A DNA stretch of 64,000 nt from Linanthus parryae. Lineage: Eukaryota; Streptophyta; Magnoliopsida; Ericales; Polemoniaceae. A model generated the notes under the pieces. That model made no database searches. It was not told the origin of the DNA and worked only from the letters and a program-made list of their open reading frames with translations. The DNA lies in contig JALGPY010000010.1 in the NCBI GenBank assembly GCA_023055425.1, positions 16,217,363 to 16,281,362 of the forward strand, given 5' to 3'. Position numbers and translations under genes: made by a program. Shown here one piece after another: positions 24,975 through 35,961 of the stretch; the stretch's first letter is position 1; each line of letters opens with the position of its first letter.

Positions 24975-25354
24975 AAAAAAAATAGCAAGTATTTGTTTTG
25001 AAACAAAAAATTATTGTAATGTTGCTAGGGTTTCTACCCCTTTTTTTATTCAAGACTTGAATGCCCGTTTTGCCCTTCCCAGGATTTGCTCGAATATTTT
25101 ATGCGTATCAATTATGACGTCACCTGGTGACATACCCGCCTTGATTTTTGCGCTAACTGCTTATCAGATAAGCACGCTTTCCTTGGGAAGTCCATCCGTA
25201 TTATGACCTTCCGTCATTAATTAGGGCACGCCACCGAATCGTCGTAGCCTTTAGTAGAGTAATTAAATGTTACCTCTTTTAAGACGCAAGTAATTCTTAC
25301 CCCTTTTCCAAGCTTTGCTGAATCAGCTGGGGAACCAAAGGGTCTCTGTAGGGT
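24975..25354 (+). other. Spacer between the two accessory genes of element A
   Basis: No coding sequence. It contains a perfect palindrome, gcttatc-a-gataagc (25159-25173), which resembles the hairpin units further right. Confidence 0.5.
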
Positions 25355-25366
25355 CTATATAAACCC
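25355..25366 (+). promoter_or_regulatory. TATA box of second accessory gene, element A
   Basis: ctatataaaccc is a strong TATA element. The same sequence (ctatataaacct) stands at the matching place in element B (41979-41990), so it was retained while the surroundings diverged. Confidence 0.65.
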
Positions 25367-25386
25367 TGCCTCTTGCTGCTTGGGTT

Positions 25387-25930
25387 CTTCATCCCAAAAT
25401 GTGGCTTGCCATGAGTCCTTACGACTGCTGGCTTCAACGCTTGTGTTTTGTTGATTTATGGCAATTTCAATTTGTGAAACCTGAGTTTGTGTTTTGTGCC
25501 ATAGAAATAGCTTCCAAGATCTTCTTTACGAGGCTTATTGATCTTTATAACCATCGTAAAGAAGATGCACATAATACCTCATGCTTGCTCGAAGATTTTT
25601 CTTCGTCTATTATGTTTGCAGGTCGTACTTCCGGCTGCCTTCCGGCGAGGTGCAGTGCTGTACTGACCTTCTTACCAACTCGTAATGAACGGGGTGTTTC
25701 TCCTCTAGCTTTCCCGGAGGAGAATTATTTGCCTCTACGTTCTTGAACTAGGGGTGGCGAGCCATTGTGCTCGTCTCCGTGGACAAGGAGCTTCCTGCCC
25801 CAGGAGTTGCTGCCTGCCTGTTCTTCACCGCCGCATACGCATGAACAGGTGGTTCATCGAGCATATCTCTTGGGCAGAAGACCAGACAGAGGCCTTGTGC
25901 AGATCCGGGATCCTGAAGATGACATCGCGT
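25387..25930 (+). pseudogene. Second accessory gene of Tat element A, unknown function
   Basis: A small gene downstream of the TATA box. The protein matches the copy in element B around the shared motif IMFAG (near 25609-25623). It matches again near the C-terminus, where A reads RRPDRGLVQIRDPEDDIA and B reads RRGSGESFVLVEDVDDDD. I recognise no domain. In A the frame is broken: a stop at 25744-25746 ends the first open part and the C-terminal similarity continues in another frame to a stop near 25930. The start is uncertain; the ATG at 25399 is the first after the TATA box. The gene lies between the PMD gene and the hairpin array, antisense to pol. It could instead be untranslated RNA, but the protein-level match between diverged copies favours coding. 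Confidence 0.5.
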
Positions 25931-25990
25931 AGCATTTGTAGGCCGTTCGTTTTATAGTAAGATTTACCTTACCATTAACTTTCACTTGTA

Positions 25991-26645
25991 AGCTGCTATC
26001 TAGACAGATAGATCGTAAGTCATTTTGACTCTTAATGAAATACAGTTTGAGTATTTGCTGTTCTTCGTTTGATAGAACAGTTTGTAATATCGCATGCGAG
26101 TTGGCTATAAAACAAGTTATGTTTCTTTCGCCTTTTGCATTTGGATATTTGCCTGCATAATTCTGCGTTTTACACAGGGTGTTGCTGCTTTAGCTGACCA
26201 TCGAATATATAGGTTCGCAGACCAGTTAAGATCATTCATTAGAGCTGCAATCTTAGGAAGATGAGCTTTTAGATCATTTAAGATCGCATTCGAATACTGC
26301 TGCTAACTCAGCATATAGGCTTTTAAGATCACTTTAGATCGCAGTTGCATAGTATTGCTATCTCAGCTGGTAGGCTTTAAGATCACTTTAGATCGCATTT
26401 GCATAGTGCTGCTATCTCGGCAGATAGGCTTTAAGATCACTTAATCGCATTTGCATGGTGCTGCTATCTCGGCAGATAGGCTTTAAGATCACTTAAGATC
26501 GCATTTGCATAGTGCTGCTATCTCGGCAGATAGGCTTTAAAATCACTTAAGATCATATTTAAATATTGCTGCTATCTCGACAGATAGGCTTGGGATCAAT
26601 AAAGATCGTTTTTGACTAGCGCTGCTATCTCGGCAGATAGGCTTT
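25991..26645. repeat. Tandem hairpin array of Tat element A (about 54-bp unit)
   Basis: Units repeat at about 54 bases (gcta starts at 26302, 26357, 26411, 26463, 26517, 26571 and 26624). Each carries an inverted repeat such as CTATCT-cggc-AGATAG followed by ggctttaagatcac. A first isolated hairpin is at 25996-26011. The array lies between the 3' end of the second accessory gene and the 3' end of the pol sequence on the other strand. A homologous array exists in element B. Confidence 0.85.
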
Positions 26646-26702
26646 CGTTGTTAAGAAACAGAGAAGTAAATAAAGCGATAAAAGACATCCAAAGTCATAA
26701 AA

Positions 26703-26820
26703 TTCTTCCCATTTGGGAGAAGTCTTTTATTATAAGCACCCTCATATGGGAGAGGCAAAATTACAAGTCCCTCGTATGGGAGAGGCCAGATTACAAATCC
26801 CTCATATGGGGGGAACGACG
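26703..26820. repeat. Second short hairpin repeat, about 30-bp unit
   Basis: Four copies of a ccc-N5-ggg palindrome (cttcccatttgggagaag, ccctcatatgggag, ccctcgtatgggag, ccctcatatggggg) separated by aggcaaaattacaagt-like spacers. It lies between the larger hairpin array and the end of integrase. Confidence 0.75.
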
Positions 26821-26884
26821 CATGAGTCTATCACAATACTAAGCGTAAGTAGACATTGTAACTTGATGCATGTAAGGAGGGGAG

Positions 26885-28570
26885 TTAAGGATAATACTTC
26901 TTAATCCAGCGCATGTTAACTGAGCTTGGGGTTGTGGCCATCCCATGTAGCCTCTGTATGTTGCAGTAGCCACTGTCAAAGACTTCTTTGACTTCAAATG
27001 GTCCTTCCCAGTTGGCTGCGAACTTTGGATGAGCCGCCTCCCGCATGCAATGATCTGAAGCGCGTAGGACCAGGTCTCCAACCGCGAAATCTCGATGTTG
27101 GACTGTTTTGTTGTATGCGCGAGCGATCCTCTCCTTGTACCGCTTATTAGTCCTCTTTGCTTGCTCTCTCTTTTCTTCCAATAAGATCAATTAATGATCG
27201 CGTTGATTCTCATATAGTGCGTAAAAGGCTAACCTTGCAGAGTTGATTTTCACCTCCGCTGGTACAACAGCTTCGGCTCCATAGCATAAAAGGAATGGGG
27301 AGACTCCCGCGGGAGTCCTCGGAGAAGTTCGATACGCCCACAATGCTATGTTTAAGGAATTAGCCCACTTCTTGTGATCATCTGCAACCATCTTGCTCGG
27401 AATCCTCAGCAATGTCTTGTTGGTCGCTTCTTCTTGACCATTCCCTTTTGGATAATAAGGAGTAGAGCAGACCTGCCTTATATTGTACTCCGCTAGCTTT
27501 GCGGCCACCTGACGATTTACAAAAGGGGTACCATTATCCGAGAGAATCGTGTTAGGAATCCCGAACCTGTATATAATGTTCTCCTGGATGAAATGGACCA
27601 CAGCAAGCGCATTTGTTGTCTTCAGCGGCATTGCCTCTACCCACTTAGTGAACAGCTCTATCGCGGTGAGGATAAACTGGTTCCCATGCGAGGCTGGTCG
27701 GATAGGGCCAACAAAATCCAGAGCCCAAGTGTCGAATGGCCATGGTGTCCCCAACGCACGTAGATCTACAGCAGGGGCGTGTACAAGGTTGCCTTTGAAT
27801 TGACACTCCTGGCATCTCCTTACTTTGGTTCGGCAATCTGCCTCCATGGTGGGCCAGAAGTAGCCAACTGTGAGAAGCTGTCTGCATAGTTTCGCACCTC
27901 CTTGGTGTTCCACTTGGTGAGAGAGATCCATCACCTCTTTCGCTTCCTTACTGTCTAGGCATCGAAGCAGATTACCCTCGTGACCCCTTCGCCAGAGTAT
28001 GTTTTCTTGCACCATGTACCGGGCTTCTTTCCTTTTCAGTTTCTTGGCTTCTTCTCTCGATTTAGGCTCGATTCCCTGTGTGAGAAAATCGAAGAGTGGC
28101 TTTCTCCAATCCGTGTCGTCATCGACCAGAGCAATTGTTAAAGAGTCTTTGATCAATGCGCAAATCTCGCAGTTCCCTTGAATTAACGCCGCAGCCGTTG
28201 ACATGTCCGGCCAGTGAATCCCATACCTTTGGGCTTTCCGGTAGACTGACACCTCACTTTCCCCGCAAGTATGCTGGTGAATCTTTTCCAACAGTGCTTG
28301 TCCCTCCTGCTGCGAGACGCATCGCATGAGTATTCCCCCTGGGCCTTTGTAGTAGAGAGTGTTGTCGTGTATGCAGTACCCCTTAGTGGATGCCCAATTT
28401 TCTTTACTCGTTCCCTCTACGATGGCGTGTAACATTGGCTTCCTCCAGTCTGCATCGTCCATGCATTCATCCTCGCATGCGTCCTCTGTTAACGCCGATG
28501 AAACTCGCACCTCAATCGAGATTTTCGCGGGGCACTTATCCGCACTTACCTTAGATCCCAGAGTGGCCAA
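26885..28570 (-). pseudogene. Tat element A integrase, broken
   Basis: Read leftward from 28570. The zinc-binding H2C2 region appears twice, with a period of about 113 residues (DWRKP at residues 41 and 154). The first copy keeps H98, C134 and C137 but lacks a clear second histidine. The second copy has H218, H222, C253 and C256. The catalytic core follows with D285, D345 and E381 (35-residue spacing) in ALDFVGP, LSDNGTPF and GNGQEEATNK, typical of Tat integrases. A TAA at 27188-27190 interrupts the frame, and the C-terminal GPF/Y-like part (WEGPFEVKEVFDSG) continues to 26885. The frame differs from that of the RT-RNase H part, so a frameshift lies near 28550. Not functional as it stands. Confidence 0.9.
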
Positions 28571-30369
28571 GGCATCATCATGCCGATTATCTCTCTACGT
28601 GTATGCTCGTACCTGACATCGCAGAATTGTTGCACCAGCTTTTGTACCAAAGTCCGGTAGGGCAACATATTTACTTCTTTTAATCCATACTCGCCTGAAG
28701 CTTGTTTGACGATTAGCTTGGAATCCCCCATAACCGTCAAATTGCTTACTTCCAGTGCCCTGGCTGCGCGGAGACCTGCAATGAGAGCTTCATACTCCGC
28801 TTCATTGTTGGTGACTGCGAAATCGAGTTTTGTGGACATTTGTATGACCTTTCAATCAGGTTTGGTCAGGACTATTCCAATTCCTCCACCTTTCCTTGTT
28901 GACGATCCATCGAAATGAAGCGTCCAGTAAGGCAACTCAACCGCATAGATCTCGGGTCCCTCTAGTTCTTCCTTGATCATGGGCTCGTGGCTGTTGTCAG
29001 GGAACTGTGCTAGTAAATCCGCCACCTCTTGCGATTTGATTGCCTGCGGTCGAACGCACGTGATGTCGTATTGGGAGATGGCCATATACCATTTTTCCAG
29101 TCTTCCGCCAGGAGAAGTGTGAGTCAAGAGGTACCGTATGGGGTCACTCTTTGTAACGACTATCACTTTGTGCGAGGCGAAATAGTGCTTCAACTTTTCT
29201 ATTACAAAGAATAGAGCAAGGCAATGACTCTCAATATCTGTGTACCTTGATTCGTCTGGTTGCACTATGCGAGAAATATAGTAAATCGGCCTTTCTTGCC
29301 CTTCATATTCCTGAGCCAAAAGTGCCCCTACAGACCTCTTTGTTGATGTTAGGTACAACAAAAGCGGCGATCCGAGCTGTGGTGCGATCATTACCCTTTG
29401 TGACGTCAGCAATTACTTTAACCTCCCGAACACGGCCTCATGTTCCGTGGTCCAATTGTACACAACATTCTTCTTAAGGAGATCGCTGAAGCAGAAGGTT
29501 ATTTCTGCGATCGCAGGGATGAACCTTCGCAGGTAAGATAACTTCCCCAAGAATGTTTTCACAGTACTTTGATTGTGCGGCGCTGTCATGCTAGTGATGG
29601 CTGATACTTTTGCGGGATTAGGCTCGATGCCCTGGCGATGTATCACACATCCCAAGAACTTTCCCGACGTTACTCCGAATGCGCACTTCATGGGGTTCAT
29701 ATTTAGCTGGAAACTTCTGCATCTCTCAAATACTTTCCGCAGATCCCCCAAGTGGTCTGCTTCTTCCTTGGACTTGACAACCAAGTCATCAACATAAAAT
29801 TCCACTTCTTTGTGCATCATGTCATGAAACAAGGCCATCATGGCTCGCTGATAAGTCGCGCCTGCGTTCTTGAGTCCAAACGGCATAACTGTATAATTAA
29901 AGACTCCTACGGGCATAATGAATGCATATTCTCGTGCATCTTCGGGGACCATTTTGATCTGATTTTACCCGCTGAAACCATCCATGAAACTGAACATGCG
30001 ATGACCCGCAGTCGAGTCGATGAGTAGATCGATGTTGGGCAGCGGAAAATCATCCTTAGGACAGAAACGATTAAGATCTCGAAAGTCTACACAAATGCGA
30101 AGCTGCCCATTCTTCTTTACCACATGCACGATGTTAGCAAACCATGTAGGATGGTGATTTGGCTCGATGAATTTGGCAGTCAGCAGCTTGACAATTTCTT
30201 GCTTGATTTTCACGTTTATCTCCGGCCTGAAGCTCCTTGTGCTCTGCTTTACCGGCTTAGATCCTGGGATTACATCTAACCTGTGCATGGTGATGCTCGT
30301 ATCCATACCGGGCATCTCATCGTATTCCCATGCGAACACATCTTTGTACTCAGTCAGAAGTTGCAGCAA
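28546..30369 (-). pseudogene. Tat element A reverse transcriptase and two RNase H domains, broken
   Basis: Leftward from 30369: the RT fingers (LRICVDFRDLNRFCPKDDFP), then the palm with YVDD at 29785-29796 and the MPFGLKNAGATYQ motif. RNase H 1 (ALLAQEYEGQERPIYYISR) and a second, archaeal-type RNase H (FDGSSTRKGGG; NNEAEYEALIAGL) follow. The double RNase H places it in the Tat/Ogre group. All parts are in one frame but are cut by stops: a TAA after MDGFSG near 29965, a TAA before 29412 and a TGA near 28852. The spacing is otherwise full length, so decay is by point mutation. The pol frame appears to start separately from gag-pro, which ends at 30621. Confidence 0.9.
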
Positions 30370-30620
30370 CCTTGCTTCTTCCTCGCTTGTGAGATATGCA
30401 CTCAGAAAGATGGGTCTATTCTTTCTTTGCTTGGGCTTAGGAATACTTCCTTCAGCTCCTGCTTCTGCGATTTTGGCTTATCCTCCATGCAATCAGGCGC
30501 CTCTTTTAGCTTATCCTCCGAAACGTCTGGTGTTGGCTTGTCTAATTCCACGACACGCTCGACTTGATTGATTTGCTCAGGGATATCCCCCTGCTCGCGT
30601 GGGGATATCCCCGCGCACCT

Positions 30621-31453
30621 TCATATGCGGTAGCATTTCTTCCCGTTTGCGTAGAAGCTTTCTATCTCTTTGCCCGCGGGATCATGTTTTACTACCCTTT
30701 TCAGGGTGTACACACTCTTTCTTTGATAGGCAATCTGCGGTGCCTCTTCTCGCGCGGACGACTTTCCCTTGGCCTCCTCGCTTGTCACCATCACTCCTGC
30801 TGGTGATTGATCCTTGATGTCCTCCCATCGAGGCAAAGGAGTCGGATTAAACGGCCCTGGTGTTTGCTCGTCTGCCATTTCAGTGAACCACACTGCTTCG
30901 GTGAGGTGCGCCTCATCCAAATTAAAAGGATTCACCGAAGCCGGTATCTCCACTATTCGTCGTTCCAAATAGCCTTCATCACCTGGTGAGCTGTCGAGGG
31001 GACTGCATCGAAGCGATGAATCCAAGCTCACCCTATGATCATATGATACGTAGTGTTCGCATCGATGACGTAGAATTTGGCTGAACATTTGATTTTGCCT
31101 ATCTGGACGCCCAAACGGATCCATCCTATCGTCATCCTAGAATCGCTTCCGAATCCCATCAGCGGGGATGGACGTCTGACAATCTTCTGCCCCGGGATTC
31201 CCGCTAGCTTTAAAGTGTTGAGCGAGACCATGTTGAATGCCGCTCCTCCGTCGTCGAACGCCCTTTTGAACTCAACACCATTGATTACTGCCGTTACGTA
31301 CAAAGGCTTCTGGTGGCTCGCATCAGTCTTCTTGTCGCTTGCAGAGAAGGTTATGACTTTTTCTGTAGAGCGGGACGCCCTGACAACCTTCCCGTTGGAA
31401 ACCACGATATCTTCTTCGTAGTCTTCCGCTATCCTTAGGATCGCTTTCGTCAT
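30621..31453 (-). pseudogene. Tat element A protease and end of gag-pro, broken
   Basis: An aspartic protease core is present (FKRAFDDGGAAFN, active-site D near 31252; DGGA in place of the usual DSGA), followed by YHMIIG. The frame then shifts near 31028-31124. The following stretch (AVWFTEMADEQ; RWEDIKDQSPAGVMVTSEEA; ANGKKCYRI) ends in a stop that element B shares exactly, so this is the true end of the gag-pro frame. The capsid and nucleocapsid parts that should precede are missing because the element is truncated near 31490. Confidence 0.85.
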
Positions 31454-31490
31454 CTCCTTTCGGCATACCCTCTTCTTTTTTCTTCATGTT

Positions 31491-32160
31491 CTTCATCCCC
31501 GCCGCACATAACAACAGAACACACAAACAGAGAGAGAGAAGGGAGGTAGAGTGAGTGTAGATCGAGAGAGGGAAGGAGAGGGTGAGCAGATCGGTGGTGA
31601 CAGAAGTAGATGGGAGAACTTGAGGGGCGAAAAGACTTTCTCCATCGTCGCCGCCACCACCACAGTTGATCGCATCTCCCTCCCGTCTTCAGACAAAAAA
31701 GAGAAAGAGATGTAAAGATGAGATCGATCGGTCTGCTCATCTCCATCCCATCTCTCTGTCTCTCTTTGTTGTCTAATGATCGGCAACTATTGAACAATTG
31801 GCGAGGGGACTTCGTGAAGTGGCGGTTCAGGGAGGCACCGACGAACCATTGGAGGCCATTTTCATCGCCAACACCACCGGGTTACGCTCTCTTCCCCTCT
31901 CTCTCCTCTCTTTTCCCTACCTTAAATCTGTTTTATTCTTCTTTTTCTTCTTCTCTCCAAATCTAGACAAGAAAAGCAAAGACGAGAGCTGCAAATCAGA
32001 AAAATAGAAGCAGATGAAGGAAAGATGGATGTAATTCATGATACATAAGATTAATGGTGATTATTTTGTTGTTCTTGTTATTGTTGTTGTTGCTATTAAA
32101 TGAGATGGAGATTGTTCTTGTTAATGTTTCTTATTAATGTGTAATCAGATGAGAGAGATA
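31491..32160. other. Unassigned sequence with GA-rich and CT-rich blocks
   Basis: Similarity to Tat element B stops near 31490. A GA-rich stretch (31521-31590), a CT-rich stretch (31900-31965) and a short open segment (GLREVAVQGGTDEPLEAIF, near 31805-31860) resemble a 5' gene region, but I recognise no protein. Nothing firm can be assigned. Confidence 0.35.
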
Positions 32161-32189
32161 GATTGAAACAGACTGTATGTAACACCAGG

Positions 32190-32292
32190 GCTAACTTGAT
32201 AAGTCACATGGGACTTTCTGGATTTTTTCCAGCGTTTCTTAATTCGTGTGCCTCCAGGTTTTTTTAAGTACATAGAGAAACGGAGGGAGTAT
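32190..32292. mobile_element. Stowaway/mariner-like element tail
   Basis: The segment ends gagaaacggagggag followed by TA, the reverse complement of the CTCCCTCCGT terminus of plant Tc1/mariner-type (Stowaway-like) elements, and it contains the tttcttaattcgtg stretch often seen next to that end. No matching left terminus was found, so it is a solo end or truncated. Confidence 0.5.
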
Positions 32293-32302
32293 TTGATAGC
32301 GA

Positions 32303-33055
32303 AATTTGGTGTTTTCGATCTCCCACAGCAAATCACCAAATCGTCAAAAAAATTACGATTTTTTTGTAGACTTCCCACAATCGTTGGCCAAAAAAACACC
32401 AAATCGTCAAATCTTATATTTGGTGTAACATTAGTGAAATGGAGAAGTTCATCTCCACAGTACCCTCAAATCTCATCATATATAATAAAGTCATAATATT
32501 ACCATCAAATTTGATGGAAAAAAAAGAATTTGGTGTAATCTATACCAAATTCTTAATTAGTATTTAGGGCATGTTTTAGTTCACGTTTATGTAATTAGGG
32601 ACATAATGTTATCTTTTTTAAATAATTAGTGTTAAAAATAATTCAGGTATTAGTTTAATTATAATTAGATTTTTTGAAGTGTTATTAAGTCTTTTTTAGT
32701 CTAATTAATTTGCGTACTATTTTATTTTATTAGTTTTGAAGTGTTTTTTTAAGGTTGTATGAACAATCTTTTACAATTTAACCATTTTATAATTTTTTGT
32801 AATATTACTTCGGTAATAATTTAATTTTTATTTTGATAGTTATGACCTTCATGATATGAAGATAAATCTGATGATTGGTTGGGGGAGGCCAAAAACACCA
32901 TTCTCTTAATTTGATGAAATGGTGAGATAACTATCTGATGTAACAATTGGTGACATCTGTGGGAGACCAAATATGCTATTTTTCCTCTAAAAATGGTGAA
33001 ACGGTGTTTTTGAGGGACAACTGTGCGAGGCCAAACCATTTTTTCCATCAAATAT
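32303..33055. mobile_element. Possible degenerate MITE with long inverted arms
   Basis: The left side repeats a tttggtg...ctcccacag theme. The right side, read on the minus strand, gives tttggcctcgcacag and further aaacaccgtttcacc-like motifs. Arms are imperfect and no target duplication was found. The centre is AT-rich. This may be an old MITE or simply a degenerate inverted repeat. Confidence 0.3.
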
Positions 33056-33541
33056 ACTTGTACGTTATTGTTTTATTAAAATATTTACATGTGAAATTTT
33101 GAAATTTTGAGATTTTTTAAAATATTAAAATAAAATAAAGACTTTAAGATTGGCGGATATATGTTAATAAAAACATATTCCATATCTTGAAATGATGAAA
33201 ATATATGTAATTTTGATTAAACATATTGCATTATCTTACATATATCAAATTATTAAATTAAGATGTTATTTATTTATTAATTTAGTTTGGTTAGTAAAAC
33301 TTGTATCTTAAAAAATTAGAGGTGAAAACAAGAGGTACAATAGTCTTTTTTATATTTTTTCGTCCAATATAGACTGAAAATTAACATAAAGGTACCCACT
33401 TACATGAAAAATCTAAAATTTGAGACCCGTGGTGCGCGATTTTAAATTTTGGGTACCCATTTGCTTGGTTTTTCAAAATATGGGTACCTCCATTGCAGTT
33501 TAGCCTTTAAAGTTTTGGATTTTCCTTGGCCATTGCAGTGG

Positions 33542-33577
<36 letters not shown>

Positions 33578-34212
33578 GTGGCTGGGGGCAGGTTGGCTAA
33601 AGAGGAGAATTTTCTCTCTCATCTTTGTCCATTACTACCTTAGTTTTGTCAGAATATTTCCAGTACACTATTCATCCATTCACTTTGACCGATTAATTTT
33701 TTTGATGCAACTAACTAATTTAGTTATGATATGATAAAAAGTGTGTAATTTTTTGTCATTATATTATACAATGTCATTAAAAATTAACAAATTTTCTTAA
33801 CATATTGTTAGCTAACTCCTTAGAAAATTTGTCATTTGAGAAACATATCAAGTAAGTGGGACAATATTAATACTGCCCCTCTCATGGGTAAATGAGTATA
33901 AGACCCACATCTATTAGAGAAAACTACACGTATCACCCCCTCCTTTTCTCATACATACGTAAATGCATGTTACCAAGCCCCTATTCCTCTGCTCATGGAC
34001 TCTTCAAGAAATAACTCTATATCGTTGAAGCTCATTTTGGTTATTGTTGGGTTTTCCTCAAAATCTTTATTTTTTTAAAGATTTATGATAAATGGTTGAT
34101 TGTTATACAATGTATAGGTTTTTTCATCTATATAAATTCGTCTTTGCCCCTCTGAAAATAAAAAAAATAAAAAAAAAGTCACAAAAGTTCCAAATAGCAT
34201 TTTATGACCTCA
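33056..34212. other. AT-rich spacer with GT/G tract
   Basis: No gene seen. A (GT)n run at 33547-33560 leads into 18 consecutive G bases (33561-33578), a site prone to length errors. Confidence 0.5.
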
Positions 34213-34375
34213 CAATGGTAGACCAAATTGTCGACTGATATGTTGTTGGTTTACAGTAGTCAACCATACGATCGACTAGTGGACCAAATGGTAGATTACT
34301 ATATATGTGAGCGCACAGTATTGGACCAAATGGTCGGCTACTGTAATGTTGTAGCACAGTGGTAGACCAAATTTA
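34213..34375 (+). repeat. Short degenerate tandem repeat
   Basis: Four partial copies of a unit containing gaccaaatggtcg-ctactg and ending gcacagt, with variable spacing. It abuts the Helitron start on its right. Confidence 0.6.
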
Positions 34376-34699
34376 TCTTCTATACTAAAAGAGACTAAGC
34401 AATTTTTAAGTTGGAAATTGTCTACTATGTCCTTTTGAATTTTGCTCTTTGATTTTCTGAATTGGCCCTGGTATTTTCGTAATAATGGTGGTTGTTGTGG
34501 TCGTTCTCCAGGGGAGCGTTTTCGGAATGACCTTGTTGTCCTTCGGCTTCCCGTACCACTGTGGCTTTGGGGGACGTGAATTGGCTTCATTTGTAGGGAG
34601 TTTTACGTCCCGTCGATTGGGTGTGTTTCGTCTGCGTTAGATGCGAAGTGACCTTCGTGCCCTCAGTTAGTTTGGATTTTGTGTATGTGCAGTTGGTAT

Positions 34700-35545
34700 G
34701 TCCGTAATTATTGTGAACCTGGTGCGTTTTTTGAGCAAGAACCTTAAGCGAATTTTGGGAGCGCTAATGACTGTGTTGCTCCCGTCTATATTCCGCCATT
34801 ATAGTTTTGTGACGATGCAATTAATGTCAACTGTAGAGGCTTTCCCGGTCATTTCGCGCTTCGTTTGCTGTTGATTGCGCAATTACGTTCTTGCCATTGT
34901 TTCGTGTGCTTTAGGTTGCGAAATGACGATCTTGCCCGGCGTTATTTTGGATTCTACGTATGTTTTGTTGGAATGTCCGTAATTATTGTGAATCTGGTTG
35001 GGTTGTTTGATCGAGAAACCTTAGGCAAAATTTGGGAGTTCTGTTGGCTGTGGTGTCCCAACTGTATTCTGCTATTGTAGTTATTTTATGATGCTATTAA
35101 TGTCAAATGTAGAGGGCTTCCCCGCCATTTCGCATTCCGTTTGTGATTGATTGCGCATTTACGTCCTTACCCTTCGTTTGGAGGAGGAGTTGTCCTCGCC
35201 GCCCTTCGTTATTTTGCTCTTTGATTTGAAAATTGGTCGTGGTATTTTTGTAATAACTGTGGTTGTTGGGTTGCTCTCCTGGGATGAATTTGCATAATGA
35301 CGTTGTTGTCCTTCGGTTTCTCCTGCGTAATGGTGTTAAATCTGCTGGGTTGTTTGATCGATAAACCTTAGCCCAAATTTGGGAGTTCTCATAACAGTGG
35401 TGCCCTCGTCTGTATTCTGCATTGTCGCTATTTTAAGATGCAGTTAATATCAAATGTATGGGGTTTCCCGGTCATTTCGCCCTCAATGATCGAGAATTTG
35501 GGATTTCTTGCCCACCGTTTGTTGTTGATTGCGCATTTACACCCT
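34700..35545 (+). repeat. Three imperfect repeats of about 200 bp inside the Helitron
   Basis: Blocks at about 34700-34905, 34975-35180 and 35345-35545 share gaaaccttag...ttgggag, then gtattctgc, then gtcaaatgtagagg...ttcccggtcatttcg. They are spaced about 280 and 350 bases apart and are well diverged. Confidence 0.65.
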
Positions 35546-35961
35546 TTCCCTTCGTTACTAGGAATTCGGCTTATCTCGCGTTGGCAAGTTCATAATTTTT
35601 GTTGCGTTGGCATGTGCTCATTTGGTTCCCGGCTGTTGATAGGCCTTTTCTCTCTGGACAGGTATGGTGATTTCGTTTGTTGTTTCTTCCTCTGTATTTA
35701 ACCTTTCTCTATGTGCGCTTAATTTACATGCAGTTTTGTTTTTGTTGTTTGCTGGGTTTGAAGATCCTTGTTTTGAAGTTTGAATCAGTTTTGGCCGCAG
35801 GTATGTCTTCGCTGCAAATTGTTTTTTTGTGCTTCTGTGGAGTTTATGCATGTGCATGTGCTTAAAGGTGTTTTTACCTTTTGTATTTCATTAATGTTGT
35901 TATTTTCCAGATGAGTTGTTATATCGTGTTTGGGGTTTGTACATTTCTGTGTTTTTGGGAT

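Larger units (their letters stand above)
6923..31490 (-). mobile_element. Tat-lineage Ty3/gypsy element A, truncated, with nested insertions
   Basis: In its own orientation (minus strand) the element has a gag-pro remnant, then RT, RNase H, an archaeal-type second RNase H, integrase, accessory genes on the opposite strand, a PPT and the 3' LTR at 6923-7537. The second RNase H is diagnostic of the Tat/Ogre group. Most of gag, the primer site and the 5' LTR are missing: similarity to element B stops near 31490. Every pol segment carries nonsense or frameshift changes. Nested in it are a hAT MITE (9530-10064) and a whole Tekay element (11377-23058). No target duplication can be checked because one end is lost. 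Confidence 0.85.

Noticed and set aside
25991..26645. CRISPR-like or satellite array
   Set aside because: The genome is plant. There are no unique spacers; the units are wholly repetitive with internal inverted repeats and lie at a fixed site in a retrotransposon.
31674..31690. ctccctcccgtc as the left end of the Stowaway-like element
   Set aside because: It lacks the TA duplication and does not extend as an inverted repeat of the tail at 32270-32292.
33547..33578. GT/G tract as a functional site
   Set aside because: Simple sequence likely produced by slippage, and its length may be a sequencing artefact.
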